This document shows positions 20,287 through 30,741 of a stretch of 64,000 nt of DNA, piece after piece. The position numbers and the translations under genes are program-made. The notes under the pieces were generated by a model. The model worked only from the letters and a program-made list of their open reading frames with translations. It ran no database searches and had not been told where the DNA came from. The stretch covers positions 78,563-142,562 of the forward strand of contig NZ_CALYOY010000001.1 in the NCBI RefSeq assembly GCF_945269915.1, in the 5' to 3' direction. Every line of letters starts with the position of its first letter. Within the stretch, counting starts at the first letter, position 1. Source of the stretch: an uncultured Bifidobacterium sp. (lineage in GTDB: Bacteria > Actinomycetota > Actinomycetes > Actinomycetales > Bifidobacteriaceae).

Positions 20287-20973
20287 GTGAGCGAGAGAAA
20301 AACCATGCGCGAGGATCGACGGCAGGAGTTCGTGGATACCGCCTTGCAGGTCTTCGAACGACAGGGTGCGGCAAATACATCCCTGCGCGATGTAATCGGG
20401 GCCATGAACGACGGCAGGGGCGTCGGAATGAGCGTCTTCTACTACTACTTCGAATCCAAGGACGACCTGGTCAACGCCTGCCTGACCTCATACTTCGACC
20501 GCAATGCCCGGGAGGTCATCACCGTCCTGGACAACCCCTCCCTTGATGTGCAGGAAGCCCTGGACGGGATTGCCGTACCGCTCGTTGATGTGATACGGAA
20601 ACTGTACGAGATCTTCGCCGAGAAGGAGAACTGGTACAACTACCTGGGCACCAACCTGAACCTGGTCAACGGGTTCCTGTCGATGATCATCACCCACCTC
20701 ACCCATGCCCTGGACCGCTGGTTGGAGCAGGGCGACCTGCCCCGGACCAGACTGACCGATGCAATCGACACCACCACTCTGGCCTGGCTGCTCGCCAACG
20801 TAACGGCATCGGTCATCAGCAACGGGAAGGCGGCACTCGATCCCTCAGAGAAGTACGAAACGCACACGGCCCTCCTCACGGAGACCGTGGCCGTCCTCTC
20901 CCAACTCCTGGATTACCCCCTGGAGGTTCCCCGGGCGGTTACTTCTGTTCGTGGTATGACTGCTCGGTGTTGA
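20287..20973 (+). CDS. TetR family transcriptional regulator
   Basis: The N-terminal TetR helix-turn-helix is visible in [26 protein letters not shown] and [19 protein letters not shown]. The remainder is an alpha-helical ligand-binding domain with no assignable ligand. The GTG start lacks a clear ribosome binding site; an internal ATG six codons on is possible. The 3' end overlaps the convergent flavoprotein gene by 35 bases. No divergent neighbour that could be its target is obvious, apart from rho across 180 bases. Confidence 0.88.
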   Translation: MSERKTMREDRRQEFVDTALQVFERQGAANTSLRDVIGAMNDGRGVGMSVFYYYFESKDDLVNACLTSYFDRNAREVITVLDNPSLDVQEALDGIAVPLVDVIRKLYEIFAEKENWYNYLGTNLNLVNGFLSMIITHLTHALDRWLEQGDLPRTRLTDAIDTTTLAWLLANVTASVISNGKAALDPSEKYETHTALLTETVAVLSQLLDYPLEVPRAVTSVRGMTARC

Positions 20974-22528
20974 CATTCCAGACGTTGGTCTTGTCGGTCC
21001 TGCCGGACCTGATGTTCTTGACTGCCTCCATGGAGGTGGCCATGGAGTGGTCCTGGTTGTTGTAGTGGTGCTGACCGTTGCGCCCCACACAGTAGAGATT
21101 GCCGAAGGAATCCAGCCATTTGACCAGTTCGGGCATCTGGGTGTAAGTGTCGAAGTAGGCCGGGTAGGCCTTGATCACACGTTCGCGGTGGGAATCCATC
21201 ACGTCGGTGGGACCGTTGATGATACCCATTCGTGTCAGCTCCCTGATGGCGAAATCGGTGGTCTCCTCATCGCTCATGTTCCAGAACTCGTCACCCTCCT
21301 CGCAGAAGTACTCGAGGCCGATCCAGACGGTGTCGTCCACCTTCTTGACCATGTAGGGGCTCCAGTTGTTGAAGATCTGTATACGGCCCATCTTGTAGCC
21401 CGGGTCCTGCACGTAAATCCAGCAATCCGGCACGATGGGAGGGTTGCCCAGGGTCTTCATCTTCGTGGTGTTACGGATGCGCAGGTGACGGATAAGCAGA
21501 CCGACCGTGACGAAATCGCGGTAGGGCAGACCGTCGGCGACGCGGACCATCTCCTTGTCGGTGGAGGTGTCCTCATGGGCGATGGCCCGGACCAGGTCCC
21601 TGATGGGCATGGATGAGATGACCTGGTCGGCCCGGAGGGTCACCTCACGGCCGTCGGCGTTACGGTAGACCACGGAGGAGATGTGTCCGTCCTCCTGGTT
21701 CAGCCCAACCACCTCGGCCTCGGTGATGACATGGACGCCATGCTCGACGTTGCGGCGTTCCACGGTCTCCCAGAGTTGACCGGGGCCCAGCTTGGGGTAC
21801 CAGAATTCCTCGATCAGGCTGGTCTCGACCTCGCGGGAGTCACGTTTCCTGGGCAGAAGCTTCTGGAAGGCGTTCTTGAGGACCCCCATGATGCTCAGGC
21901 CCTTGACCCGCTGGGCACCCCAGTCGGCGCTGATCTCGCGCGGGTGGCGGCCCCAGAGCTTCTCGGTGTATCCCTCGAAGAACATGGAGTAGAGCTTGCG
22001 ACCGAAGCGGTTGATGTAAAAGTTCTCCAGGTTGTCTTCGGGCAGCTTGTGGACCAGGGTTTTCAGGTAGCTGAAACCGGCCTGCATGGTCAGCTTGAAG
22101 CCCATGGCCCGGAGGGTCTTGGTGGACAGTGAGATGGGGTAGTCCAGAAAATGATGGTTCCAGTAGATCCTCGAGACGCGGTGACGCTTGAGCATGACCC
22201 TGTCGGTCTGCTCGGGGTCGGGCCCGCCCGGCTCCAGGTCGTGGTGACGCCCCAGCTTCTTGTCATCGTAGGAGGGTGCGCCCTGGAGGGGGAGGACCTC
22301 CTTCCACCAGTCCATGATCCGGTCGTCCTTGGAGAAAAAGCGGTGGCCGCCGATGTCCATGCGGTTCCCGTTGTGCCTGACCGTGCGCGAGATACCGCCG
22401 AAGGTATCCGTGGCCTCCAGGACCGTGACGTCGTACTTGTCGTCCCCACCGTCCTTGACCAGCTCCCACGCAGCGGTCAGCCCCGCAGGACCACCGCCGA
22501 CGATAACCACGGACTGCTTGCGCGCCAT
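20939..22528 (-). CDS. FAD/NAD(P)-dependent oxidoreductase, UDP-galactopyranose-mutase-like
   Basis: About 529 residues. The N-terminal dinucleotide-binding motif is [17 protein letters not shown], followed by the second glycine motif TFGGISRT and the [11 protein letters not shown] segment typical of mutase-like flavoproteins. The C-terminal part carries [26 protein letters not shown], closing the FAD site. Enzymes of this group act on nucleotide-sugar or polyprenyl-linked substrates in envelope polysaccharide synthesis; the exact substrate cannot be read. The start at 22528 (MARKQSV) has AGGAGG five bases upstream. No glycosyltransferase genes are adjacent. Confidence 0.85.
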   Translation of the reverse strand: MARKQSVVIVGGGPAGLTAAWELVKDGGDDKYDVTVLEATDTFGGISRTVRHNGNRMDIGGHRFFSKDDRIMDWWKEVLPLQGAPSYDDKKLGRHHDLEPGGPDPEQTDRVMLKRHRVSRIYWNHHFLDYPISLSTKTLRAMGFKLTMQAGFSYLKTLVHKLPEDNLENFYINRFGRKLYSMFFEGYTEKLWGRHPREISADWGAQRVKGLSIMGVLKNAFQKLLPRKRDSREVETSLIEEFWYPKLGPGQLWETVERRNVEHGVHVITEAEVVGLNQEDGHISSVVYRNADGREVTLRADQVISSMPIRDLVRAIAHEDTSTDKEMVRVADGLPYRDFVTVGLLIRHLRIRNTTKMKTLGNPPIVPDCWIYVQDPGYKMGRIQIFNNWSPYMVKKVDDTVWIGLEYFCEEGDEFWNMSDEETTDFAIRELTRMGIINGPTDVMDSHRERVIKAYPAYFDTYTQMPELVKWLDSFGNLYCVGRNGQHHYNNQDHSMATSMEAVKNIRSGRTDKTNVWNVNTEQSYHEQK

Positions 22529-22782
22529 GCCAACCTCCTGAAAACCGTACAAATCATGTTCACTCTAACCAAGGCACCCGAACCGAGGGGTGAATATCGA
22601 CTTCCCACACGATTTCTAGCCATTATGGGACTCCCCGCACATCCGGGGAGAACATGCGAATCACCTCGCAGGGACGGACCGAGACGCTCCGGGAGGGGCA
22701 CCATGCACCTGCCAGATGCCCAACCCCCGCCCTTTTCCATGGGCATGTACCTTTGATCCGGTGCGGGACAAAGGGTTCGGGC

Positions 22783-23097
22783 TCAGGAGAGGGAGTCGGG
22801 AATATCAATGTCGGTCTTCTGAACCTCCTCAACATTGACATCCTTGAAGGTGACGATACGCACATTCTTGACGAACCGGCTGGACCGGTAGACATCCCAG
22901 ACCCACGCATCGGTCAGACGGACGTCGAAGTAGACATCCTGGCCGGCCGAGCGCACATTGAAGTCGACCTTGTTGGCCAGGTAGAAGCGCCGCTCGGTCT
23001 CGACCACGTAGGTGAAGAGCTTGATGACGTCGCGGTACTCCCGGTACAGGGCCAACTCGGCATCGGTTTCGTAGTTGTCGAGATCCTCGGCGCTCAT
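22783..23097 (-). CDS. DUF2469 family protein
   Basis: A 104-residue actinobacterial protein opening MSAEDLDNYETDAELALYRE, followed by the highly conserved VVETERRFYLANKVDF and DAWVWDVYRSSRFVKNVR segments. Function is unknown. The ATG overlaps the stop of the GNAT gene (ATGA), so the two are translationally coupled. Confidence 0.92.
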   Translation of the reverse strand: MSAEDLDNYETDAELALYREYRDVIKLFTYVVETERRFYLANKVDFNVRSAGQDVYFDVRLTDAWVWDVYRSSRFVKNVRIVTFKDVNVEEVQKTDIDIPDSLS

Positions 23098-24314
23098 CGG
23101 CCACCCCCATTGGAACGGTCACGACCGTGACCGAGATTTCGCCACCAGGCCTGCTTGGACCCCTTGGCCTTTGAGGACCCATAGGCCCAATCGGAGGAGT
23201 CGTGCCCCTCGCCCGCTTCGGACTGATCCGCTTCGCCCTTGTCTGCTTCGGACTCGTCAGCACCAGGCTGGACCCCTGCCTGGGCGTTGGGGTTGCCTAC
23301 CGCTTGGGTGGGTGCCGACTCCCGGGGACCCGAGGTTTCTGCAGCCTGTTCCGCCTGGGCTGGGGAGGCGCTGCCCGACTCGGCATCGGCAGACGAGAGG
23401 TCATCCCCGGCCGGGTCTCCCTGGCCGGTCACATCCCCCACCAGGCCTGCCCTGGCCTGGGATGCATACCGCTGCGCCTCGGAGGCGGTCATCCGCCTTC
23501 CATCCTCGGTGGTGTATCCGTGGGCTATCAGGGACTGGGCCACTCCCGGATTCTCGTCGATGACGTGCATGCCGAATGCGTTCAGGGACTGGATCGGGTC
23601 GTATTCGTCGGCCAGGGCATCCATGACGATCTGGTCCTGATACTTGCCGTTCTCGATATCCCAGAGGGCGTCGCGGGAGGTGCCCGAAACCATGAAGCCC
23701 AAGGATTGGTAAACGGAGATGGACCGGGTGTTCTTCTCTGGAACCGCCACCCATATGCGATGAAGCCCCAGACCCGTGGGCGCGGCCGCATACCCGTAGG
23801 TCATGACCCTGGGCATGGCATCACGGGAGTATCCGCGGCCCCGGTAGTCCTTGCCCAGCACCACCTGGATCCGGGCCGAACAGGACCAGCCGTCCACGTC
23901 GATCAGGAAGATCATGCCGATGACCCCGCCGGTCTTGTCGGCATCAGGCGAACCATCCAGATCATGGTCCGCATCGGTCATCATGGCCCAGGCCAGGGTG
24001 CGCCGGGACTCGGGGTCTCCCACGCCGGACTCCTTGGGGGCCAGTCCCTTGGACCAGGCCACCGACCTGCGGACCCAGGCGTTGACGACGGCACGCTCGG
24101 CCTGGGGACCCTTGCCGGTGATGCCCGTCGAATTGTAGAATGCCTGCAACTGGTCCATGGCGGTCAGATCGGAAATGACCGCAGGCCGCAGATGCACCAT
24201 CTCGCCGCGAATAAAGGGAATCTCAATACGGTCAGGCAGCTGCCTGTCCTTGAGACCCTCGGGTTTGATACGTTCCGTCCGCGGTTCCTCACTGCCCTTG
24301 CCGCTAGTCGACAT
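23094..24314 (-). CDS. GNAT family N-acetyltransferase with low-complexity tail
   Basis: About 406 residues. The acetyl-CoA binding loop is visible as VVLGKDYRGRGYSRDAM, followed by LGLHRIWVAVPEKNTRSISVYQSLGF. This places it in the RimJ/RimL-type N-acetyltransferases. The first 250 residues form the catalytic domain. The last 120 or so are rich in Ala, Gln, Glu, Ser and Gly with a basic, Trp-containing end, likely disordered. The start at 24314 has GGAGG eight bases upstream. It is coupled to the DUF2469 gene by an ATGA overlap. The acceptor substrate is unknown. Confidence 0.85.
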   Translation of the reverse strand: MSTSGKGSEEPRTERIKPEGLKDRQLPDRIEIPFIRGEMVHLRPAVISDLTAMDQLQAFYNSTGITGKGPQAERAVVNAWVRRSVAWSKGLAPKESGVGDPESRRTLAWAMMTDADHDLDGSPDADKTGGVIGMIFLIDVDGWSCSARIQVVLGKDYRGRGYSRDAMPRVMTYGYAAAPTGLGLHRIWVAVPEKNTRSISVYQSLGFMVSGTSRDALWDIENGKYQDQIVMDALADEYDPIQSLNAFGMHVIDENPGVAQSLIAHGYTTEDGRRMTASEAQRYASQARAGLVGDVTGQGDPAGDDLSSADAESGSASPAQAEQAAETSGPRESAPTQAVGNPNAQAGVQPGADESEADKGEADQSEAGEGHDSSDWAYGSSKAKGSKQAWWRNLGHGRDRSNGGGR

Positions 24315-24409
24315 CACGTCACCTCCATGACCGCCACCTTGCGATGGCAATCAATTCTACCCTGCGCCCCTGGGAAAACCATGGGAATCCCCGAGGCGCA
24401 GAATGATGG

Positions 24410-25909
24410 TCACTGGGCGATGCGCTGCATGACGATCTTGCTGACCGCCTTGGCATCGGCCTGGCCCTTGGTGGCACGCATGACGGCACCAATGATGGCT
24501 CCCATGGGCTTCATGTTGCCGCCCTTGAGCTTGGCCACGATATCGGGGTTGTCCCTGAGGGCCTGATCGACGGCCGTATCCAGGGCACCATCGTCCGAGA
24601 CCACCTGGTAGCCATGCTTCTTGACGACCTGGGCGGGACTGCCCTCTCCGGCCAGCACTCCGGAGACCGTCTGCTTGGCCAGCTTGTCGTTGAGCCTGCC
24701 GTCGGCGATCAGCCGCTCCACATCAGCCACATCCTGGGCCGAGATGGGAAGCTCGCGGAGGGTGACGCCACGGGAGTTGGCCTCGCGGGAGATCTCCCCC
24801 AGCCACCACTTGCGGGCACCGGCGGCCGTGGCACCGGCCTTGACGGTCTCCTCGATCAGATCCACCGCGTCGGCGTTGACCGCGTCCTGCATCTGCCGGT
24901 CGGTGAAGTCCCATTCCTGCTTCAGCCGGGCCCTGCGTTCACGTGGCATTTCGGGCATCCGGGCCCTGAGCTCCTCGATGTGCTCACTGGTCACATGGAC
25001 CATGACCAGATCAGGGTCGGGGAAGTAGCGGTAGTCGTTGGCGTCGGTCTTGACCCGGCCGCCGGCTGTGGTCTGGGTGGACTCGTCCCAATGGCGGGTC
25101 TCCTGGAGAACCTCGCCACCGGAATCGAGCAGGGCGGCCTGGCGACGAATCTCATAGATCAGGGTCTTCTCGATGCCCTTGAAGGTGTTGACGTTCTTGG
25201 TCTCGGACCGGGTGCCCAGGGGGGCGTCGGGGCCGGCATGGAGGGAGACGTTGACATCGGCCCTCATGTTGCCCTGCTCCATCCGGGCATGGGAGATGTT
25301 CAGGGCTCGCACGATGTCCCTGATGGCGCGCACATAGGCACCGGCCACCTCGGGGGTGCGCTCGCCGGCGCCCTCGATGGGCTTGGTGACGATCTCGACC
25401 AGGGGCACACCGGCACGGTTGTAGTCGACCAGGGAGTGGTCGGCACCCTCGATACGGCCGTCGGCACCACCCAGGTGGGTGTTCTTGCCGGCATCATCCT
25501 CGACGTGGGCGCGCTCGATGGGCACACGGAAGATGGACCCGTCATCCAGCTCCACGTCCAGGTAGCCCTGACCGTTCAGGGGCTTGTCGTACTGGGAGAT
25601 CTGGTAATCGCGGGGCATGTCCGGGTAGAAGTAGTTCTTCCGGGCGAACTGGCTCCACTCGTTGATCTTGCAGTGCAGGGCCAGGCCGAGCTTGACCGCG
25701 TAGTCGATGGCCGTCCGATTGACCACCGGCAGGCTGCCGGGCAGACCCAGGGAGACCGGGGTCAGCTGGGAGTTGGGCTCGCCACCGAACTCGATGTGGG
25801 CCGGGCAGAAGAGCTTGGTGTTGGTGGAGAGCTCGACATGGACCTCCAGGCCGAACACCGGGTCGTACTTGGCCACGGCATCGGCGTACTTCATGAGTTT
25901 TTCAGCCAT
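24410..25909 (-). CDS. gatB: Aspartyl/glutamyl-tRNA amidotransferase subunit B
   Basis: A 499-residue subunit of the amidotransferase that converts Glu-tRNA(Gln) or Asp-tRNA(Asn) to the amidated form. Conserved segments include [56 protein letters not shown] and the C-terminal YqeY-like tRNA-binding domain. It is the last gene of the gatC-gatA-gatB operon. Confidence 0.97.
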   Translation of the reverse strand: MAEKLMKYADAVAKYDPVFGLEVHVELSTNTKLFCPAHIEFGGEPNSQLTPVSLGLPGSLPVVNRTAIDYAVKLGLALHCKINEWSQFARKNYFYPDMPRDYQISQYDKPLNGQGYLDVELDDGSIFRVPIERAHVEDDAGKNTHLGGADGRIEGADHSLVDYNRAGVPLVEIVTKPIEGAGERTPEVAGAYVRAIRDIVRALNISHARMEQGNMRADVNVSLHAGPDAPLGTRSETKNVNTFKGIEKTLIYEIRRQAALLDSGGEVLQETRHWDESTQTTAGGRVKTDANDYRYFPDPDLVMVHVTSEHIEELRARMPEMPRERRARLKQEWDFTDRQMQDAVNADAVDLIEETVKAGATAAGARKWWLGEISREANSRGVTLRELPISAQDVADVERLIADGRLNDKLAKQTVSGVLAGEGSPAQVVKKHGYQVVSDDGALDTAVDQALRDNPDIVAKLKGGNMKPMGAIIGAVMRATKGQADAKAVSKIVMQRIAQ

Positions 25910-25933
25910 TATGATTCCGGTTCCTTCCGATGC

Positions 25934-27487
25934 CTACTTGGTGGTTCCACTGACGTGTCCATCCAGCCAGGGGGCTTTCAGGTCCTTGAAGACCGGGCCT
26001 CCCCACTGCTCCTGGAGGGCCGCCTCCAAGGCCGCGGCAGGCTTGTACATGACCTCGTCGCGCATCTGGGGCGCGAAGAACTGGAAGCCCACGGGCAGAC
26101 CGTCATCGCTGAGCCCGGCCGGGATGGACATGGCCGGTGTACCCGCCATGTTGGCGGGGATGGTGGCCACATCGTTCAGATACATGGCCAGGGGATCGTC
26201 CATCTTGTCGCCGAACCTGAAGGCGGTGGTGGGCGAGGTGGGCGAGACCAGGACGTCGGCCTGCTCGAAGGCCTGCTCGAAGTCGCGGATGATCAGGGTG
26301 CGCACCTTCTGGGCCGACCCGTACCAGGCATCGTAGTAACCGGCGGAGAGGGCGTAGATGCCCAGGATGATGCGGCGCTTGACCTCGTCGCCGAAGCCGG
26401 CCTCACGGGTGGCCGACATCATGTTGGCCGCGGTCTGCTCGACCCCTGCCTGGGGCATGACCCGCAGGCCGTAACGCATGCCGTCGTACCGGGCCAGGTT
26501 GGATGAGACCTCCGAGGGCATGATGATGTAGTAGGCGGCCAGGGCATAGGGGAAGTGGGGGCAGGAGACCTCGACCACCTCGGCGCCCATACCCTCCAGG
26601 AGCTTGACACCCTCATTGAAGCGGGCCTCAACGCCGGGCTGATAGCCTTCGCCTCCCAACTCCTTGACCAGGCCGACCTTCAGTCCCTTCAGGTCGCGCC
26701 TCATGCCCTCGCGGGCGGCGGAGGCCAGGGGCGGAACCGGCTTGGGGATTGAGGTGGAGTCGCGGTGGTCATAGCCGCCGATCAACTCCTGAAGGAGTGC
26801 GGCATCCAGGACGGACCGTGAGACCGGACCGATCTGGTCCAGGGAGGAGGCCATGGCGATGGCCCCGAAGCGGGAGACGCCGCCGTAGGTGGGCTTGACA
26901 CCTACGGTGCCGGTCAGGGCGCCGGGCTGACGGATGGAACCGCCCGTATCGGTGCCCAGGGCCAAGGGCGCCTCGAAGGCCGCTACCGCGGAGGCGGAAC
27001 CGCCGCCCGAACCACCGGGAACCCTATCGGTGTCCCAAGGATTGTGGGTGGGTTTGTAGGCGGAGTGCTCGGTGGACGACCCCTGGGCGAACTCGTCCAG
27101 GTTGGTCTTACCCAGGATGGGCATGCCGGCGGCCTTGATCTTCTCGATGACCGTGGCATCGTAGGGCGGCACCCAGCCCTCGAGGATCTTGGAGGCGGCC
27201 GTGGTGGGGATTCCCTTGGTGACGATCATGTCCTTGATGGCGATGGGGACACCGGCCAGCTCGGGCAGGCCATCGGTATCGCCCGCGGCAAGCCGCTTGT
27301 CGAAGGCATCGGCCTGGTCCAGGGCCTGGTCACCGGAAACCCGGAGGAAGGCGTCGATACGGGGTTCGGCGGCCTCGATCAGGTCGAGCTGTGCCTGGAC
27401 CAGTTCACGGCTGGAGACCTCCTTGGCCCGCAGCTGCCGGGCCATCTCGGTGGCAGATTCCTTCACCAATTCGTTTCTTACGCTCAT
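25934..27487 (-). CDS. gatA: Aspartyl/glutamyl-tRNA amidotransferase subunit A
   Basis: An amidase-signature enzyme of about 517 residues supplying ammonia from glutamine to GatB. The catalytic Lys is in VPIAIKDMI, and the Gly/Ser-rich signature [13 protein letters not shown] with the downstream [12 protein letters not shown] gives the cis-Ser and nucleophile Ser. The start at 27487 (MSVRNELV) is preferred over a GTG four codons upstream that abuts the gatC stop. Confidence 0.97.
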   Translation of the reverse strand: MSVRNELVKESATEMARQLRAKEVSSRELVQAQLDLIEAAEPRIDAFLRVSGDQALDQADAFDKRLAAGDTDGLPELAGVPIAIKDMIVTKGIPTTAASKILEGWVPPYDATVIEKIKAAGMPILGKTNLDEFAQGSSTEHSAYKPTHNPWDTDRVPGGSGGGSASAVAAFEAPLALGTDTGGSIRQPGALTGTVGVKPTYGGVSRFGAIAMASSLDQIGPVSRSVLDAALLQELIGGYDHRDSTSIPKPVPPLASAAREGMRRDLKGLKVGLVKELGGEGYQPGVEARFNEGVKLLEGMGAEVVEVSCPHFPYALAAYYIIMPSEVSSNLARYDGMRYGLRVMPQAGVEQTAANMMSATREAGFGDEVKRRIILGIYALSAGYYDAWYGSAQKVRTLIIRDFEQAFEQADVLVSPTSPTTAFRFGDKMDDPLAMYLNDVATIPANMAGTPAMSIPAGLSDDGLPVGFQFFAPQMRDEVMYKPAAALEAALQEQWGGPVFKDLKAPWLDGHVSGTTK

Positions 27488-27495
27488 TGCTTCAC

Positions 27496-27792
27496 TCACT
27501 CCTCACCCAGGATGCGCGGTGCCACGAACATGCCCGACTCGGTGGCGGGGGCACCCGACAGGGCCTCCTCCTGGGTCAGGGGCTGCTCAGCCTCATCGGG
27601 GCGCAGGTATGCCTCCAGGGGTATGGGGTTGGCTGTGGGAGGCACATCATCCCCGGCCACCTCCTGGACCTTGGCGATGGATTCGGCGATGACGTTGAGC
27701 TCGCCCTTGAGACGGTCCGCCTCATCATCGGTCAGAGCGATACGGGCCAGATCACCCAGATGCTTGATCTCTTCACGTGTAAAAGTTGGCAT
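27496..27792 (-). CDS. gatC: Aspartyl/glutamyl-tRNA amidotransferase subunit C
   Basis: A 98-residue subunit that stabilises GatA. The start [26 protein letters not shown] is the classic GatC opening. Upstream in-frame ATG codons would add up to 16 residues without homology. The ribosome binding site is weak. It heads the gatCAB operon. Confidence 0.93.
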   Translation of the reverse strand: MPTFTREEIKHLGDLARIALTDDEADRLKGELNVIAESIAKVQEVAGDDVPPTANPIPLEAYLRPDEAEQPLTQEEALSGAPATESGMFVAPRILGEE

Positions 27793-27882
27793 ACCCATCA
27801 TCATATTGGTGCTGTGTGACACGGAGGGGTCACCAAGCAACAGACTTCCGGAAGCCTGTCAGGCCACCGTCCGGAGAACCGG

Positions 27883-28827
27883 TCAGTCGATGTCGATCCT
27901 CTTCATGACCAGGGTCCCCAGGGCGTAGAATACGGCGGTCCAGGCCACCATGATCAGACCCGCCTGCCACCAGAGCGGGACGAAGCCCACCTGGCCAGGC
28001 ATGGGTTCGGTCTGCCCACTCAGAAAATAATCGAGCAGGTTCAACGGCAGGATGTTGCTCAGGCTCTGCACCCAGACAAAATACCTGCTGACCGCCTGGA
28101 TGATGCCGAAGAGCATGGGGGCGATCAGGACCAGTCCCAGAACCGTCATGACGCCGCCGACGGTCGACCTGCACATGGCTCCGATGCCCAGGGCCATGAC
28201 CGCGAATACGGCCAGGAAGATGGGCCCGCCCAGGAGGTTCACCCAGGGGATGGATGCCTCGGAGGCCTTGAGTGGAATCCTGCCCGGGGCGGAGAGGATG
28301 ATCTGTACCGAGGCCCAGGCCAGGAGGACGCCGATCTGGGAGGTGACCCAGGTCAGGACGGCCAGGCAGACAGCCTTGGCGGCCAGGACGGTACCACGTC
28401 GGGGATTGCTGGTCAGGGTGGCGTCGATGGAGGAGCTGCTGAACTCCGCGCTGATGCAGAGAACACCCATGATGCCGACGACGACGCTGGCCAGGGCCAG
28501 ACCCGAGCCCGCGGCTACCCAATACTCCGACATGGCTATGGGAGCGGGGGTCTTCAGGGGCTTTCCGCTGGATTGGTCGATCGTACTCATGTACCTGAGA
28601 CTCCAGGCCGAGGTGAGTGCACCAAAGGGCTGGAGGACCAGGGCGATGAGGGTCATGATCCAGGTCGATGCGAGCGAGGTCAGCTTCAGCATCTCGCTGC
28701 GCAGGGACCGGAGGAAGGAGAGGTGAACCCGCGAAGGCGAGAGGTCCCTTCTGTTTCCGATGACGGCTGCACGGGTCCCGACCGCGGATCGGCCCCCTCT
28801 GGGGGCCTTGTGTGCCATGCGGCTCAT
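27883..28827 (-). CDS. ABC-2 type exporter permease
   Basis: A 314-residue membrane protein with a charged N-terminus and six hydrophobic spans. The segment ISAEFSSSSIDATLTSNPRRGTVLAAKAV is typical of lantibiotic-immunity and multidrug ABC-2 permeases. The start overlaps the stop of the ATPase gene as ATGA, so the pair is translationally coupled. The gene ends about 90 bases before gatC on the same strand. Substrate unknown. Confidence 0.88.
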   Translation of the reverse strand: MSRMAHKAPRGGRSAVGTRAAVIGNRRDLSPSRVHLSFLRSLRSEMLKLTSLASTWIMTLIALVLQPFGALTSAWSLRYMSTIDQSSGKPLKTPAPIAMSEYWVAAGSGLALASVVVGIMGVLCISAEFSSSSIDATLTSNPRRGTVLAAKAVCLAVLTWVTSQIGVLLAWASVQIILSAPGRIPLKASEASIPWVNLLGGPIFLAVFAVMALGIGAMCRSTVGGVMTVLGLVLIAPMLFGIIQAVSRYFVWVQSLSNILPLNLLDYFLSGQTEPMPGQVGFVPLWWQAGLIMVAWTAVFYALGTLVMKRIDID

Positions 28828-29807
28828 TGTTCGACTCCCATCAGATTGTCGCCGATATGGGCGTTGGGGTCTACGGCCACCTGGGAACGGTATTCAATCT
28901 GCCCATGGGTGGCGCTCATGTAGGCCTCCTCCAGGGAGACCTTCTCCTGACGGAATTCATACATGACGACCTGCGCGTTGGCCAGGATGGTGGCCGTGGA
29001 TGCCAGGGGTGCACCCTCGATGCGGAAAAGTGCGGCATCGGGCGGGCATGAGGAATCGGGACGCAACCGGGTGACCCGCATCCCCGCGGCCGTTGAGAGG
29101 GCGGACACGAGCCTGTCGGGCTGAGGGGTGACCACCTTGATGGAGTTGCGCGAGTGCTCCTGGATGAAGTGATCGACCGTGGTCCGCTCCATGACCCGTC
29201 CCTGGCCGATGATGACCAGATCGTCGGCGGTCAGAGCCACCTCACTCATCAGGTGGGAGCTGAGGAGGACCGCCTTACCCTGGGCGGCAATGGCCCGGCA
29301 GAGCTCGCGCACCCATTTGACCCCATCCGGATCCAGGCCGTTGATGGGCTCATCCAGGACCAGGTTCCTGGGATCCCCCAGAAGGGCCGCGGCTATGGAA
29401 AGCCTCTGACTCATGCCCAGGGAGAAGGAGCCGGCGTTCTTGTTCTTCACACTGGTCAGACCCACCATGTCAAGGACCTCGTCGACCCTCCGGGATGGAA
29501 TTCCATTGGAATAGGCCAAAGAACGCAGATGGGAGTATGCGGAGCGGGCCTTATGAGCCGAACGGGGATTGAGCACCGCACCGACCGTGGTCATGGGTGA
29601 TCCGAGCTTGGCGAAGGGTTGGCCGTCAATCAGGGCACGACCACTCTCCGGCTTGATCAGGGCCAGACAGACGCGCATGGTCGTGGACTTTCCGGCTCCG
29701 TTCGGTCCGAGGAAACCGGTGACGCGACCGTTCCGGGCCGTGAAAGTGACATCATTGATGGCCATTTTGCCGTGGAAGCTCTTCATCAGGTGCTCGACCT
29801 CAATCAT
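28824..29807 (-). CDS. ABC-2 type exporter ATP-binding protein (BcrA/LanF-like)
   Basis: A single nucleotide-binding domain with Walker A GPNGAGKST, a signature reading FSLGMSQRLSIA, Walker B LVLDEPINGLDPDG and the switch histidine in LLSSHLMSEV. About 100 residues follow the ATPase domain, as in BcrA-type exporters for peptide antibiotics. It is the first gene of a two-gene operon with the permease. No regulator is adjacent. Confidence 0.9.
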   Translation of the reverse strand: MIEVEHLMKSFHGKMAINDVTFTARNGRVTGFLGPNGAGKSTTMRVCLALIKPESGRALIDGQPFAKLGSPMTTVGAVLNPRSAHKARSAYSHLRSLAYSNGIPSRRVDEVLDMVGLTSVKNKNAGSFSLGMSQRLSIAAALLGDPRNLVLDEPINGLDPDGVKWVRELCRAIAAQGKAVLLSSHLMSEVALTADDLVIIGQGRVMERTTVDHFIQEHSRNSIKVVTPQPDRLVSALSTAAGMRVTRLRPDSSCPPDAALFRIEGAPLASTATILANAQVVMYEFRQEKVSLEEAYMSATHGQIEYRSQVAVDPNAHIGDNLMGVEQ

Positions 29808-30012
29808 GTGTTTGAGCTTATCAGTTCGTATGCCACCCGCAGGATGTCCGATACATCTTGTCCAGCATATGGGCGAGGCGGTCAGGGTCGGTCACCGATC
29901 ATGGACGCATATGACGGTCCCGCACAACCTCCCCCACCCGACTTCCGGCTCCTTGGAACCGAGCAGGGCGGTTTCCCACACGCAGAGGATCCGGCCACCC
30001 ACAATCAGGAAA

Positions 30013-30741
30013 TCAGGAGAGGCGACCGACCCCAGCACGCTGGGCGATCCAGGCATGCATGGCGACGGCGGCGGCAGCCCCGGCGTTGATGGAACGAACG
30101 GAACCGAACTGGGAGATATAGACCACATCATAGGCCAGGTCCAGGGCCTCCTGGGAGAGACCGGGGCCCTCGGCACCGAAGATCATCAGACAGCGGTCCG
30201 GAAAGTCATAGGTCTCGATGGGGACGGCACCCGGCACGTTGTCGATGGCTATCAGCCTGGGCGCAGGGGTCCCGGACCGACTGGCCTCCTCACGAAGGTC
30301 ATCGGCCAGGGCGCTGATGCTGGGATGGTGGACCACATGCTGGTAGAGCTCGGTCATCAGGGCACCCTTGCGGTTCCACTTGTGGGGGCCGACGATATGG
30401 ACCCGCCCGGCTGCGAAGGCATTGGCCGTGCGGACCATGGAGCCGATGTTGAAGTCGTGGGTCCAGTTCTCGACGGCCACCTCGAACCCGTGACGTCCGC
30501 GGCGGTCCAGGTCGACACGGATGGCCTCGACGGTCCAGTACCGGTAGCGGTCAAGCACGTTGCGGCGGTCCCCATGATCCAGGAGGTCGCTGTCGAAGCG
30601 GGGATCATAGGCGGCGGAATCCGGGTCGTCAGGTCGGGGCAGGTCTGGGTGCTCCAGGCTCCAGGGCCCTAGCCCCACCTGTCGGAAGGTGGGCTCCCCC
30701 GACTCCCTGGCCGCCCGGGTGATGGGATTGGGGTCCCTCAT
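30013..30741 (-). CDS. TrmH/SpoU family RNA 2'-O-methyltransferase
   Basis: A 242-residue SPOUT enzyme. Motif 1 is HDFNIGSMVRTANAF, motif 2 is MIFGAEGPGLS, and motif 3 is QFGSVRSINAGAAAAVAMHAW, forming the knotted AdoMet site. An N-terminal extension of about 70 residues lacks recognisable RNA-binding features. The target nucleotide in rRNA or tRNA cannot be assigned. The start overlaps the stop of the upstream phosphoribosyltransferase-like gene (ATGA). Confidence 0.88.
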   Translation of the reverse strand: MRDPNPITRAARESGEPTFRQVGLGPWSLEHPDLPRPDDPDSAAYDPRFDSDLLDHGDRRNVLDRYRYWTVEAIRVDLDRRGRHGFEVAVENWTHDFNIGSMVRTANAFAAGRVHIVGPHKWNRKGALMTELYQHVVHHPSISALADDLREEASRSGTPAPRLIAIDNVPGAVPIETYDFPDRCLMIFGAEGPGLSQEALDLAYDVVYISQFGSVRSINAGAAAAVAMHAWIAQRAGVGRLS

